From assembly GCF_003724155.1 (NCBI RefSeq), contig NZ_RJJQ01000004.1, positions 62,001 to 126,000 on the forward strand: a stretch of DNA of 64,000 nt, read 5' to 3'. This DNA comes from Flexivirga caeni (GTDB lineage: Bacteria; Actinomycetota; Actinomycetes; Actinomycetales; Dermatophilaceae). The notes under the pieces are model-generated. The model saw nothing but the letters and a program-made list of their open reading frames with translations. It searched no databases and was not told the DNA's origin. The translations under genes were made by a program, and so were the position numbers. Shown piece by piece: positions 53,351 to 63,843 of this stretch (positions are counted from its first letter, which is position 1; every line of letters begins with the position of its first letter).

Positions 53351-54642
53351 AGAGCCGGACCTTCGCGTCCCTGTCCGTCTATAACTACCGCGTCTACTTC
53401 GCCGGAGCGCTGGTCTCCAACATCGGCACCTGGATGGGCCGCACCGCCCAGGACTGGCTGGTCCTCACCCAGCTCACCGACCACGACTCCACCGCGCTCG
53501 GCATCGTCACGGCCCTGCAATTCGCCCCGGTCGTGGTCCTCGCGCCGTTCGCCGGCGCCATCACCGACCGGTTCCCGAAACGGCGCGTGCTGTTCTGCAC
53601 GCAGACCGCGCTCGCGGTCACCTCGGCCTTACTGGCTGCGCTGGTGCTCGGCGGCGTCGTCCAGTTGTGGCACGTCTATGCGCTGGCGCTGCTGCAGGGC
53701 GTCGCCACAGCGCTGGACAACCCCGGCCGGCAGGCGTTCGTGTCCGAGATGGTCGAGCCGGGCCTGCTCAGTAATGCGGTTGGGCTGAACGCCACCTCGT
53801 TCAACGCAGCCCGGCTCATCGGGCCGGGCATCGCCGGCCTCTGCATCGGGCTGATCGGCACGGGGAACACGCTGATCTTCAACACCCTGTCGTTCGTGGC
53901 CGTGCTGATCGCGTTGCGCGCCATGCGGCCCAAGGAACTCATGCCGGCGCCGCAGGTCCGGGGCAAAGGCAAGGTGCGCGAAGGGCTCGCCTATGTGCGG
54001 CACCGGCCGGACATCATGCTGATCCTGTTCATGATCTTCATGCTCGGCACGTTCGGCATGAACTTCCAGATCACCATCGCCTTGATGGCAACCACGATCT
54101 TCCACAAGGGCGCCGCCGAATATGGGTTGCTCGGCTCGATCATGGCGATCGGCTCACTCGCGGGCGCACTGATGGCCGCGCGACGGGAGCGCCCACGGCT
54201 GCGCATCGTGGTCATCGCGCTCAGCGGATTCACCGTGTCCTCGGCGATTGCAGCGATGGCACCGTCATACCTGCTCTTCGCGCTGTTCCTGATCCCGACG
54301 GGGCTGTGCGCGATCACCACGATGAACACCGCGAACGCGACCGTGCAGCTGAGTGTCACACCGGTGATGCGCGGCCGAGTGATGGCGCTCTACATGGCGA
54401 TCTTCATGGGCGGCACCCCGGTCGGTGCTCCGCTCATCGGGTGGATCGGCTCGGCGTTCGGCGCGCGGTGGACCATCCTGGTCGGCAGCGTGGCGACGGC
54501 GGTTACGGTGGTGGCCACCATGATCTACCTGATGCGGCGCGACGATCTGCGGCTGCGGCTCGAGGGGCGGCCGATTCCGCACGTCGAGATCCGTCCTCGA
54601 GACCGGGCCGGTGAGGATCTCGCCGGCGAGCGCGTCGCATGA
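53347..54642 (+). CDS. MFS exporter (MFS_3 / EntS-like)
   Basis: A 431-residue major facilitator with about 12 membrane helices. The N-terminal YNYRVYFAGALVSNIGTWMG and AGAITDRFPKRRVLF (motif A) are typical of the MFS_3 group of enterobactin and drug exporters. The stop-codon region feeds into a short membrane ORF (ATGA overlap). Co-transcription with a MarR regulator points to drug or metabolite efflux. The substrate is unknown. Confidence 0.9.
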   Translation: MKSRTFASLSVYNYRVYFAGALVSNIGTWMGRTAQDWLVLTQLTDHDSTALGIVTALQFAPVVVLAPFAGAITDRFPKRRVLFCTQTALAVTSALLAALVLGGVVQLWHVYALALLQGVATALDNPGRQAFVSEMVEPGLLSNAVGLNATSFNAARLIGPGIAGLCIGLIGTGNTLIFNTLSFVAVLIALRAMRPKELMPAPQVRGKGKVREGLAYVRHRPDIMLILFMIFMLGTFGMNFQITIALMATTIFHKGAAEYGLLGSIMAIGSLAGALMAARRERPRLRIVVIALSGFTVSSAIAAMAPSYLLFALFLIPTGLCAITTMNTANATVQLSVTPVMRGRVMALYMAIFMGGTPVGAPLIGWIGSAFGARWTILVGSVATAVTVVATMIYLMRRDDLRLRLEGRPIPHVEIRPRDRAGEDLAGERVA

Positions 54643-54725
54643 TGTCGCCGCGCAGCCAGCGCATCGTGGTGATCGTCGCGCTCGTCGCGCTGGTCGGCGT
54701 GGCCATCCTCAGTGCGGTTCTCTAG
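54639..54725 (+). CDS. 28-residue single-helix membrane microprotein
   Basis: ATG 54639 overlaps the MFS stop (ATGA) and the ORF ends at TAG 54723. Sequence: basic start (SPRSQR) then IVVIVALVALVGVAILSAVL, a clean transmembrane helix. No homologue is recalled. A membrane microprotein co-made with the exporter, possibly a subunit like the small partners of other MFS and drug pumps, is a reasonable inference. Too short for normal gene calling. The TAG stop is at the edge of a long palindrome. Confidence 0.5.
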   Translation: MMSPRSQRIVVIVALVALVGVAILSAVL

Positions 54726-54811
54726 ATCGAGCGGACCCAATACCGATTGAGAGGGCCCGATCTCCGGGCCGGAATTTGGGCCCCTTCGATTCGCATTGGG
54801 TCCTCTCGATC
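54725..54811. terminator. Long palindrome (family B) between convergent genes
   Basis: GATCGAGCGGACCCAAT (54725-54741) pairs with ATTGGGTCCTCTCGATC (54795-54811), 16 of 17 bases, and an inner hairpin GGGCCCGATCTCCGGGCC is present. It overlaps the last base of the microprotein stop and the stop codon of pepN, so it can end transcription from both sides. A related inverted repeat is at 39374-39402. Confidence 0.8.
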
Positions 54812-57386
54812 AGGGGTGTGATTGTGCGCGCAGCTGCCGGCGGGTGTGGTCGAGCTGTTCGGTGACGATGCGCCGCAGCGCCCGCGGCGCCTGCTGATGT
54901 ATGGCGAGCCACTCCCGCGCGGCCGCCACCACCGGGTTGTCCGCGTCGCCGGCGTCGAGGTTCGTGCGGGGGAACAGTCCCGTGGCCAGGCGGGCCGCCA
55001 TCGCCCCCGCCTGCTGCTGCCACCAGTCGGCGACCTGCGCGAAGTACGGCGTCGTGAACTCGGCCGTGGCAGCTTCCGGTCCGGTCGCGAACCCGGCGAG
55101 CAGCGCGCGCTGCCTGTCGTTGGTGAGAGCGGCATCGGTGGTCAGCTCGCGCCATACCCGCTGCTTGGTCGCGGTGCCCGGCAGTGACGCCAGCGCACGT
55201 TCCCGCGCGGTCGCGCCACTCATCGTGGCGTCCGCGTGGTAGGCGTCATCGAGTTCGCGCACGCCGATCTCGCCGAGTATGGCGAGCGCGGTCAGCAGGT
55301 CCCAGCGCAACGAGGGTGTCAGCTCAAGGCCCGCCACGGCTCCCGTGAGCGTATGGCGCACCGGTGCCGCGCCCTCGGCCGACAGCCCGGCGGTCTCGGC
55401 GAGCGCGGTTGCCCAGGCGCGCTGCAGGTCCGAGCCCGCTGGAGCGGCGTGCAGTCCTGAGCCGACAGCGACGACCAATCGGCTTGCGGCAGCGGCGCGT
55501 TCAGCTGGCGGGAGGTATCCCTCGATCGCTCCGCGGGCCTGGTGCAGCACCATCGCGAGCACTCCCGCGTCGGCCTCGCCGCCTGCATTGAGGTGGACCG
55601 CGTCCAGGAAGGTGGACGCCGGCAACTCGGCCGCGCGGACGGAGTTCCAGAGCGCCGACCAGACGACGGCCCGGGTGAGCGTGGGCTGCACCGACGACAG
55701 GTGCTCCAGGAACGTCTCGACTGATGCGTCGTCGAGCCGCAGCAGCGCATAGGTGAGATCGTCGTCGTTCGCGACGACCGCATCGAAGCGCGTGCCCTCG
55801 GGCAGAGGGACGGCCACTTTCGCCGCGTCGAGGGTGACCTCGACCCGGGCGCTGCGCTCCAGGCCGGCGCCGGTGAGCGCAAAGGTGGACACCACGACCC
55901 GGTGCTTGCGATCGACCGGCTCACCCGTCAGCTGATCCGCGGAATCGACGGTCAGATAAAGGTTTTCGCCATCGTGTTCGACACCGATCGTCGAGATGCC
56001 GGTGGTTTCGAGCCAGCTCGACACCCACGCCGACAGGTCGGATTCGCTGGTCGCCTGCAGCGCGTCGATGAGGTCCTGCAGCCCGGTCGAGCCGAAGGCG
56101 TGACGCTGGAAATAGTGCTGTGCCGCGCGGAAGAACGCGTCGCGACCGGCATACGCCATCAGCTGTTTCAGCACCGAGGCGCCCTTGGCGTAGGTGATGC
56201 CGTCGAAGTTCTGCCGGGCCGCCTCCAGGTCGGGGATGTCGGCCACGATCGGGTGGGTGGTCGGCAGCTGGTCCTGCACGTACGCCCATTGCTTGCGGCC
56301 CATCGCGAACGTCACCCACGGCCCCGCGAAACCAGCCGCTTCCGTGGCGGCGAGATAGCCCATCAGGTCGGCGAACGACTCCTTCAGCCAGGTGTCGTCC
56401 CACCACCGCGGAGTCGCCAGGTCACCGAACCACATGTGCGCCATCTCGTGCATGATCACTTCCGCGACGCCTTCGCGCTGCGCCTCGCTCGGTGTGCCGC
56501 GCACGAGGTAGCTCGCCTCGCTGAAGGTCACCAGACCCGGGTGCTCCATCGCGCCGATGTTGTATTCGGGCAGGAACACCTGGTCGTATTTGCCCCAAGG
56601 ATAAGGGAATTGGAACGCCTCGTCGAAGAAGTCCAGGCCGGCCTTGGTGACCCGGAAGATCTCCGCGGCGTCCAGATGCCCGGCCATCGAGGCGCGGCAG
56701 ATCGCGCCGAGCGGCACCTCCAGAGTGGTCCCGCCGGGGCGATCGGCTCGCCATACGTCCGCCACGGAGTGGAACGGACCGACCGCCACCGCCGTGAGGT
56801 ATGACGACAGCGGCAACGTCGGTGCACACGTCACCGTGTGCGTGCCGTCGGCGGGCAGGTCTTCGACGACCGCCTGGTTGCTGAAAACCCGGCTGTCCCG
56901 TGGGGCGGTGATCGCGAAGGTGAAGCGCGCCTTGAGATCGGGCTGCTCGAAGCACGCGAACGCGCGGCGGGCATCCGTCGGCTCGAAATGCGTGTAGGCG
57001 TAGGTCTTTTCGTCCAGCGGATCGGTAAAACGGTGCAGGCCCTCGCCGGTGTGGCTATAGCGGCACCGTGCCTCGATCACCACGTCGTTGACCGTGCCGC
57101 CGGTGCGCAGGCCGGTGATGCCGACACGCGCGCCGTCATACACGGGATCGGCCGGAATGCCGTTGACCGAGACCGCGGTCACCTCGTCCGCGATCAGGTC
57201 GAGCCAGGTCGCGTCGTGGCTGCTGGTGAAACGGATGGCGGACCGTGACGCGAAGGTCGTGGCGTCCGGATCGTTCAGCTCGCTCAGGTCCAGGTCGACC
57301 CGGTGGGTGTCGACTGTGATCCGGTCGCTGCGCTGTGCGCAGTCGGCGCGAGTGAGGTTGAGGTCCACGACAGTCATGCCTGCCAT
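54810..57386 (-). CDS. pepN: Aminopeptidase N (M1 metallopeptidase)
   Basis: Zinc aminopeptidase of 858 residues that trims N-terminal amino acids from peptides. The gluzincin site is EVIMHEMAHMWFGDLATPRW (about residue 313) with the third ligand Glu in WLKESFADLMG. The GAMEH-type exopeptidase motif appears as YNIGAMEHPGLVTFSE. The C-terminal part is the helical ERAP1-like domain. ATG 57386; ATG 57377 is an alternative. Cytosolic, no signal. The stop codon lies inside the palindrome at 54725-54811. Confident. Confidence 0.93.
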   Translation of the reverse strand: MAGMTVVDLNLTRADCAQRSDRITVDTHRVDLDLSELNDPDATTFASRSAIRFTSSHDATWLDLIADEVTAVSVNGIPADPVYDGARVGITGLRTGGTVNDVVIEARCRYSHTGEGLHRFTDPLDEKTYAYTHFEPTDARRAFACFEQPDLKARFTFAITAPRDSRVFSNQAVVEDLPADGTHTVTCAPTLPLSSYLTAVAVGPFHSVADVWRADRPGGTTLEVPLGAICRASMAGHLDAAEIFRVTKAGLDFFDEAFQFPYPWGKYDQVFLPEYNIGAMEHPGLVTFSEASYLVRGTPSEAQREGVAEVIMHEMAHMWFGDLATPRWWDDTWLKESFADLMGYLAATEAAGFAGPWVTFAMGRKQWAYVQDQLPTTHPIVADIPDLEAARQNFDGITYAKGASVLKQLMAYAGRDAFFRAAQHYFQRHAFGSTGLQDLIDALQATSESDLSAWVSSWLETTGISTIGVEHDGENLYLTVDSADQLTGEPVDRKHRVVVSTFALTGAGLERSARVEVTLDAAKVAVPLPEGTRFDAVVANDDDLTYALLRLDDASVETFLEHLSSVQPTLTRAVVWSALWNSVRAAELPASTFLDAVHLNAGGEADAGVLAMVLHQARGAIEGYLPPAERAAAASRLVVAVGSGLHAAPAGSDLQRAWATALAETAGLSAEGAAPVRHTLTGAVAGLELTPSLRWDLLTALAILGEIGVRELDDAYHADATMSGATARERALASLPGTATKQRVWRELTTDAALTNDRQRALLAGFATGPEAATAEFTTPYFAQVADWWQQQAGAMAARLATGLFPRTNLDAGDADNPVVAAAREWLAIHQQAPRALRRIVTEQLDHTRRQLRAQSHP

Positions 57387-57444
57387 CGTCCCTGATGGTG
57401 CGTACCCGAAAGCGCTCAGGGCACCGGGCGTCCGGGTGGCTTGG

Positions 57445-59558
<2,114 letters not shown>

Positions 59559-59633
59559 CTTCACGCTAGATCCGCTGCCCCGCGCCTGGCAACGGGTTTT
59601 TCCGGCGCCGGGCGAAAGGGTGCGGACATGAGA

Positions 59634-59756
59634 ACGGCTGGCGCCCAGGGGAGGTGCGCCAGCCGTCCGAGCGCTGCTGCGGACAGCGCGCTCACCCCGC
59701 CCGCCAGGCGGACGGTTCGGAAAGGCGAGGGTCAGGGGGGAGGAGCCCCTCGCCTT
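59634..59756. other. Hairpin cluster upstream of the ideR-like gene
   Basis: Two strong perfect stems: ACGGCTGGCGC (59634-59644) with GCGCCAGCCGT (59656-59666), and AAGGCGAGGG (59722-59731) with CCCTCGCCTT (59747-59756). The first loop contains GGGGAGGT. They could be terminators for leftward transcripts or a leader for the gene at 59866. No gene in this stretch. Confidence 0.6.
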
Positions 59757-59865
59757 CCACCACCAGAACGTAGCGGGTGGTGGATTGATTCCCGGACTTT
59801 ATCCGGAAATTGGTATGTCGAGTCGCGAATGGCACCTGTCGGCGCTTAGTGGCAGGCTGACCCTT

Positions 59866-60555
59866 GTGAGCGACCTGATCGACACCACCGAGATGTACCT
59901 GCGCACCATCTTCGACCTTGAGGAGGAGGGGATCGTGCCGCTGCGCGCGCGCATCGCCGAACGCCTCGGACACTCGGGACCAACCGTCTCGCAGACGGTT
60001 GCGCGGATGGAGCGTGACGGTCTGCTGACGCTCGCCGGAGACCGTCATCTGGAGCTCACCGAGCACGGCCGCCTGCTCGCGGTGCGGGTGATGCGCAAGC
60101 ACCGGCTGGCCGAGCGGCTGCTTGTCGACATCATCGGCGTGGAGCTCGAATACGCCCACGACGAGGCGTGCCGGTGGGAGCACGTGATGAGCGAGCGTGT
60201 CGAGCGCAAGATCCTCGTGATGCTCGACGAGCGGCACATTTCGCCATACGGCAACCCGATCCCGGGCTTGGAGGAGCTGGGCGAGGAGGAGACGAGACTG
60301 CACTTCCGCGACGGTGTGCGGTCGCTCACCGAGGTGGTTACCGAGGCGCCGGCCAAGCTCGTCGTACGCCGGGTGGGTGAGCCGGCGCAGGCGGACCAGG
60401 AGGCGCTGAGCGTGCTCACCGCCGGTGGGGTGACCCCGAACGCCACCGTCGAGGCTCACCTCGAAGGCGACCGGGTGCTGGTGAAGGCGGATGGCAGCGA
60501 GGCCGTCTCGCTGCCACGCGACGTCGCGATGCACGTGTTCGTCGACGCGTCCTGA
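59866..60555 (+). CDS. Metal-dependent regulator, DtxR/IdeR family
   Basis: Iron- or manganese-activated repressor of 229 residues from GTG 59866 (upstream in-frame ATG 59785 and 59818 would add hairpin-region sequence and are rejected). HTH: VPLRARIAERLGHSGPTVSQ, then VARMERDGLLTL; metal/dimer region MRKHRLAERLLVDIIGVE and DEACRWEHVMSERVE with Cys/His/Glu ligands of the IdeR type; C-terminal SH3-like domain VTPNATVEAHLEGDRVLV. It likely controls iron uptake and storage. Targets are not in view. Confidence 0.92.
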   Translation: MSDLIDTTEMYLRTIFDLEEEGIVPLRARIAERLGHSGPTVSQTVARMERDGLLTLAGDRHLELTEHGRLLAVRVMRKHRLAERLLVDIIGVELEYAHDEACRWEHVMSERVERKILVMLDERHISPYGNPIPGLEELGEEETRLHFRDGVRSLTEVVTEAPAKLVVRRVGEPAQADQEALSVLTAGGVTPNATVEAHLEGDRVLVKADGSEAVSLPRDVAMHVFVDAS

Positions 60556-60675
60556 GGTGGGCCTTGCCAGTCCGGAAGGACTATTTGCTGACTATTCGTT
60601 GGCGGATTCGTGACCTCGCTGTGACACGGCCGTGATCTTTGTGTAGCGTTGCCTGCGGCTCGTCAGACCGATGGG
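60556..60675 (+). promoter_or_regulatory. Promoter region with GTGAC direct repeats before the riboswitch
   Basis: GTGACC-TCGCT-GTGACA spaced as a direct repeat (60610-60626), then TTTGTGTAGCGT as a -10-like box. Directly repeated GTGAC/GTAAC sites are of the form used by MtrA at cell-wall hydrolase genes in actinobacteria; match is approximate. Confidence 0.4.
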
Positions 60676-60866
60676 CTCCCGGAAGGCAACGCCGAGTCCT
60701 GCCAGCCGCCCGGGTGTAGCGAAAACCGCCAGGCAGGAGCGGGGGAACCAACACCGGGCGACGAAAGTCGTCCTTGGGGCGAAGTAGCGGTGCAGCATCA
60801 CGGGGATTGTTGCGCCGAGACCGGGCATCTTCGGCCCGAGCCCGACAGCTCACCTCGTAGGCGACG
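60676..60866 (+). promoter_or_regulatory. c-di-AMP riboswitch (ydaO/yuaA class)
   Basis: Conserved blocks of the class in order: GCCGAGTCCTGCC, the GGCAGGAGCGGGGGAACCAA block, CTTGGGGCGAAG, CCGAGACCGGGC...GCCCGAGCCCGACAGCTCACCTCGTAGGC. Such switches sit before resuscitation-promoting factor and NlpC/P60 wall-hydrolase genes in actinobacteria and turn them off when c-di-AMP is high. Position right before the NlpC/P60 gene fits. Confidence 0.9.
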
Positions 60867-60878
60867 GAGAGGTATCCC

Positions 60879-61676
60879 GTGTCAGTTCTTGGTCCCCGTG
60901 GGCGCCACCGCGCCCCGAGCAAGTTGTCGACGACCTTCAACTCAACCGCCCGCGTGTCCGCGACCGTTGCCGTCGCCGGCGGGCTGGTCGCTTCCATCGC
61001 GGCGCCGCAGGCAGCGAACGCAGCGACCACCGGAGTCGCTTCGATCTCTGGCGCGAGCTCGGTCGACTTCGCCGCACAAGGCGCGCGCACACAGGCAGTC
61101 GCGCACCCGCTTGCCACCACTCGTGCACAGCACCAGCTGACCACTGTGGCGGCACACACCGAACTCGCGAGCACCGTCACGGCGAGGCCCTACGTCGCGC
61201 CGAAGCCGGTCGTTCGCCCCCAGGTCTCCTCCGTGTCGCGCACGACGACGACGACGAGCCCGGCGCAGAGCACGCAGCCCACGACGCAGCCGACCACTCC
61301 GACGCCGCCCGCGACCAACCCGACCCCAACGCCCGCGCCGGCCAGTGGCATCGTGGCGATCGCCGAGCGTTTCGTCGGCGTTCCGTATGTGTATGGCGGG
61401 AGCACCCCGGCCGGTTTCGACTGCTCCGGGTTCACTCAGTATGTCTACTCGCTGGCGGGCCAGTCGATCCCGCGCACGGCGACGGCCCAGATGTTTGCGG
61501 CCACCTCGGTGTCCAGCCCGCAGCCGGGCGACCTGATCTTCTTCGGCAGCAGCAGCTACGCCTACCACGTGGCGATCTACATCGGCAACGGCATGATGAT
61601 CGACGCCAACCACCCCGGTGGCACCGTCGGCATCCGGCCGATCTACGCAGGTGTGGTCGGCTACGGCCGCATCTGA
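60879..61676 (+). CDS. Secreted NlpC/P60 peptidoglycan hydrolase
   Basis: A 265-residue exported endopeptidase that cleaves stem peptides of peptidoglycan. N-terminal signal sequence (VAVAGGLVASIAAPQAANA), a Thr/Pro-rich linker (SPAQSTQPTTQPTTPTPPAT), then the catalytic domain: IVAIAERFVGVPYVYGGSTP, Cys in FDCSGFTQYVYSL, His in YAYHVAIYIGNG and a polar residue near NHPGGTVGI. GTG 60879 with GAGAGG upstream. It is controlled by the c-di-AMP riboswitch in its leader, tying wall hydrolysis to turgor signals. Confidence 0.93.
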   Translation: MSVLGPRGRHRAPSKLSTTFNSTARVSATVAVAGGLVASIAAPQAANAATTGVASISGASSVDFAAQGARTQAVAHPLATTRAQHQLTTVAAHTELASTVTARPYVAPKPVVRPQVSSVSRTTTTTSPAQSTQPTTQPTTPTPPATNPTPTPAPASGIVAIAERFVGVPYVYGGSTPAGFDCSGFTQYVYSLAGQSIPRTATAQMFAATSVSSPQPGDLIFFGSSSYAYHVAIYIGNGMMIDANHPGGTVGIRPIYAGVVGYGRI

Positions 61677-61771
61677 GTCACCGCACTCTCCCGCACCCCA
61701 CTGACCCGCCGCGCCCACTGGGCCCGGCGGGTCAGCGCATTTCCCTCACCTCTGCACCGGAAGGCCCATCC

Positions 61772-62209
61772 ATGTCGTCGCTGTCCGACACGCTGCTTGC
61801 TCCCGACCGTCGTCCCGCCGTCGTCGCCGACCTCGTGTCCGTGGTCAACGCGGAAGTGAAGGAGAAGAAGGGCGTCGGCGGCGTCACCGTCAAGGCCGGG
61901 TATGCCGCGGTCCGCAAGGTCAGCCCGAGCATCGCGGCCAGCGCGACCGACCGGATGCTGCCCGACTTCGCGACCGCGCTCCAACCCTTCTGGGACGACT
62001 TCGGCGGCGCCGGCGACTTCGGCGCGTACCTCGCCGAGCGCGGGGATGCGGCTGCCGACGCCCTGCTGTCCGTCACCGACGCACGAGCAGCAGCGACCGA
62101 CCGCGAGCCGCTCAAGCGTGCTTACCAGGGTCTGCGCGGCAAGGCGAAAGGCCATGTGCAGCAGGCACTTCCGCGCATCGGGCGGGTTGTGCAGCAGCAC
62201 GCGTCGTAG
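61772..62209 (+). CDS. DUF6918 family protein
   Basis: A 145-residue helical protein of unknown function common in actinobacteria. Conserved-looking stretches: LLAPDRRPAVVADLVSVVNA, VTVKAGYAAVRKVSP, RMLPDFATALQPFWDDFG and a basic C-terminus (RGKAKGHVQQALPRIGRVVQ). No signal or membrane segment. Start ATG 61772. It sits 96 bases after the NlpC/P60 gene, without overlap. Family name by recollection; function unknown. Confidence 0.7.
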   Translation: MSSLSDTLLAPDRRPAVVADLVSVVNAEVKEKKGVGGVTVKAGYAAVRKVSPSIAASATDRMLPDFATALQPFWDDFGGAGDFGAYLAERGDAAADALLSVTDARAAATDREPLKRAYQGLRGKAKGHVQQALPRIGRVVQQHAS

Positions 62210-62262
62210 CGGTCAGCGGCATACCGGCTCTGGCTCTCAACCCGATCTGATAGACCAGCGAT

Positions 62263-63006
62263 ATGTCTGATTCGCTGACTGCAACCACTGTGCACCTGGC
62301 CGGCGAGGACGGGTCTCGCGTCGAGGCCTACCTGGCGACCCCTGGCAGCGACGAGCCCCGCGGAGGGGTCGTCGTCATCCATCACCTGCCCGGCTACGAC
62401 CGGGCGACCAAGGAGATGGTGCGGCGCTTCGCCGAACTCGGGTATGACGCGATCTGCCCCAACCTCTACTCGCGCGAGGCGCCCGGCGCGGACCCGTCGG
62501 ATGCGGCCGCCCTGGTGCGCGCAGCCGGTGGCGTCCCGGACGAGCGGCTGGTGTCCGACGTCAAGGTCGCCGCGGCATACCTGCGGGCGCTGCCGCACGC
62601 GAACGGCAAGGTCGGTGTCATCGGGCATTGCTCGGGCGGCCGGCAGGCGGTGCTCGCCGCATGTCGCCTGGATCTGGACGCTGCGGTCGACTGTTACGGC
62701 GCGTTCGTCACGGGAACGCCGCCGGCCGAGCACCCGCTGAACGTGACCAACCTGGTGCCGTTGCTGCCGCAGTTGCGCGCACCGCTGCTCGGGCTCTTCG
62801 GCGCAGAGGACAAGTTCCCCAGCCCGGAACAGGTGGCCGAGCTGGACGAGATCCTGACCGCGAATGACAAGCCGCACCAGTTCTTTTCGTATGACGGTGC
62901 CGGTCACGCCTTCTTCGCGGTCGACCGGCCGTCATACAACGTCGCGGCCGCGAACGATGGCTGGGAACGCATCGAGACCTTCTACGCCGAACACCTCGGG
63001 GCCTGA
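62263..63006 (+). CDS. Dienelactone hydrolase family protein
   Basis: Alpha/beta hydrolase of 247 residues. The nucleophile is Cys in VGVIGHCSGGRQAVLA, the His is in YDGAGHAFFAVDR and the Asp in LFGAEDKFPS. This matches carboxymethylenebutenolidase-like proteins, many of which are general esterases. Substrate not clear. It lies 3 bases before the DUF6295 gene, so they are likely co-transcribed. Start ATG 62263. Confidence 0.9.
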   Translation: MSDSLTATTVHLAGEDGSRVEAYLATPGSDEPRGGVVVIHHLPGYDRATKEMVRRFAELGYDAICPNLYSREAPGADPSDAAALVRAAGGVPDERLVSDVKVAAAYLRALPHANGKVGVIGHCSGGRQAVLAACRLDLDAAVDCYGAFVTGTPPAEHPLNVTNLVPLLPQLRAPLLGLFGAEDKFPSPEQVAELDEILTANDKPHQFFSYDGAGHAFFAVDRPSYNVAAANDGWERIETFYAEHLGA

Positions 63007-63009
63007 GCC

Positions 63010-63276
63010 ATGTGCACCTACATCACCGTCAAGACCGACATCGATGGCAGCGCGAAAGCACCGGGGGGCAAGTGGTTTCGCGTCACGGACGCGGCGGCCT
63101 ACTTCGACCACCCGGTGCACGCGATGGCCGAGCACACCCTCAACCTGGATCTGACCGATCCCGCCGGCGGGCCAGGGCAGCGCATCGCGCTCGAACTCAC
63201 CGCCGCCTCGGCGCAACGCGTCATCGACGCCATCCAGGAGGCATTGGACGCGGCCCCGGCGGCGCTGAAGGAATAG
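63010..63276 (+). CDS. DUF6295 family protein
   Basis: An 88-residue small protein beginning MCTYITVKTDIDGSAKAPGG and containing WFRVTDAAAYFDHPVHA and AEHTLNLDLTD, with His and Cys that could bind a metal. It follows the hydrolase gene after 3 bases and is probably its partner. Function unknown. Confidence 0.75.
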   Translation: MCTYITVKTDIDGSAKAPGGKWFRVTDAAAYFDHPVHAMAEHTLNLDLTDPAGGPGQRIALELTAASAQRVIDAIQEALDAAPAALKE

Positions 63277-63282
63277 CCAGCT

Positions 63283-63765
63283 TCAGCCGAGGGGACTGGT
63301 TGGCCCGATCACCGGTGGCTGGGTGACCGTGGTGGTCTCGGTGACCGTCTTCGTCTGAGGCTTGGCAGTCGAGGTGACGGTGTGCGTCCGCGTGCTGGTC
63401 AGCGTCGTGGCCCGGCCGGTGCGGGTGACCTCGATGGTCACCGTGTTCGGCGGTGCCGTCACCGTGACCGTCGACGGCACGGCGTCGCCCCCGGTGTCGT
63501 CCGCCTGCTGCGTCACGGTCGTGGTCTGCCCGTCGCCGGTGTAGGTCACGGTGACCTGGGAGGAGCCGGATGTTCCGCCGCCGGCGAGCAGATAGATGCA
63601 GATGCCGCAGAGCACCGCGACACCCGCACCGAGGAGCGCACCGGGCAGGAGACCGGGAACGCCCCGCTCCGGCTCCGGGTCGTTGCCGTCGCCGGCATCG
63701 GCGGACCACCGGTCCATGAACTCGTCGTTCGCGGACCGTGACTCGTCGTCGCCGCTCGTCGGCAT
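63283..63765 (-). CDS. Membrane protein with Thr/Val-rich extracellular tail
   Basis: A 160-residue protein with an acidic cytosolic N-terminus, one membrane helix (LLPGALLGAGVAVLCGICIY), then an extracellular tail rich in Thr and Val (QVTVTYTGDGQTTTVTQ, TVTVTAPPNTVTIEVTR). The composition suits a wall-spanning or extracellular anchor, possibly O-glycosylated. No family recognised. Convergent with the DUF6295 gene, 6 bases apart. Confidence 0.75.
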   Translation of the reverse strand: MPTSGDDESRSANDEFMDRWSADAGDGNDPEPERGVPGLLPGALLGAGVAVLCGICIYLLAGGGTSGSSQVTVTYTGDGQTTTVTQQADDTGGDAVPSTVTVTAPPNTVTIEVTRTGRATTLTSTRTHTVTSTAKPQTKTVTETTTVTQPPVIGPTSPLG

Positions 63766-63843
63766 ACGCCCATGCTACGAGTGGGGAGGCGCCGGTCGGC
63801 GGGACACGCGCCGGACGCGTGCCGGATGCGGCATGCTGCAGAC

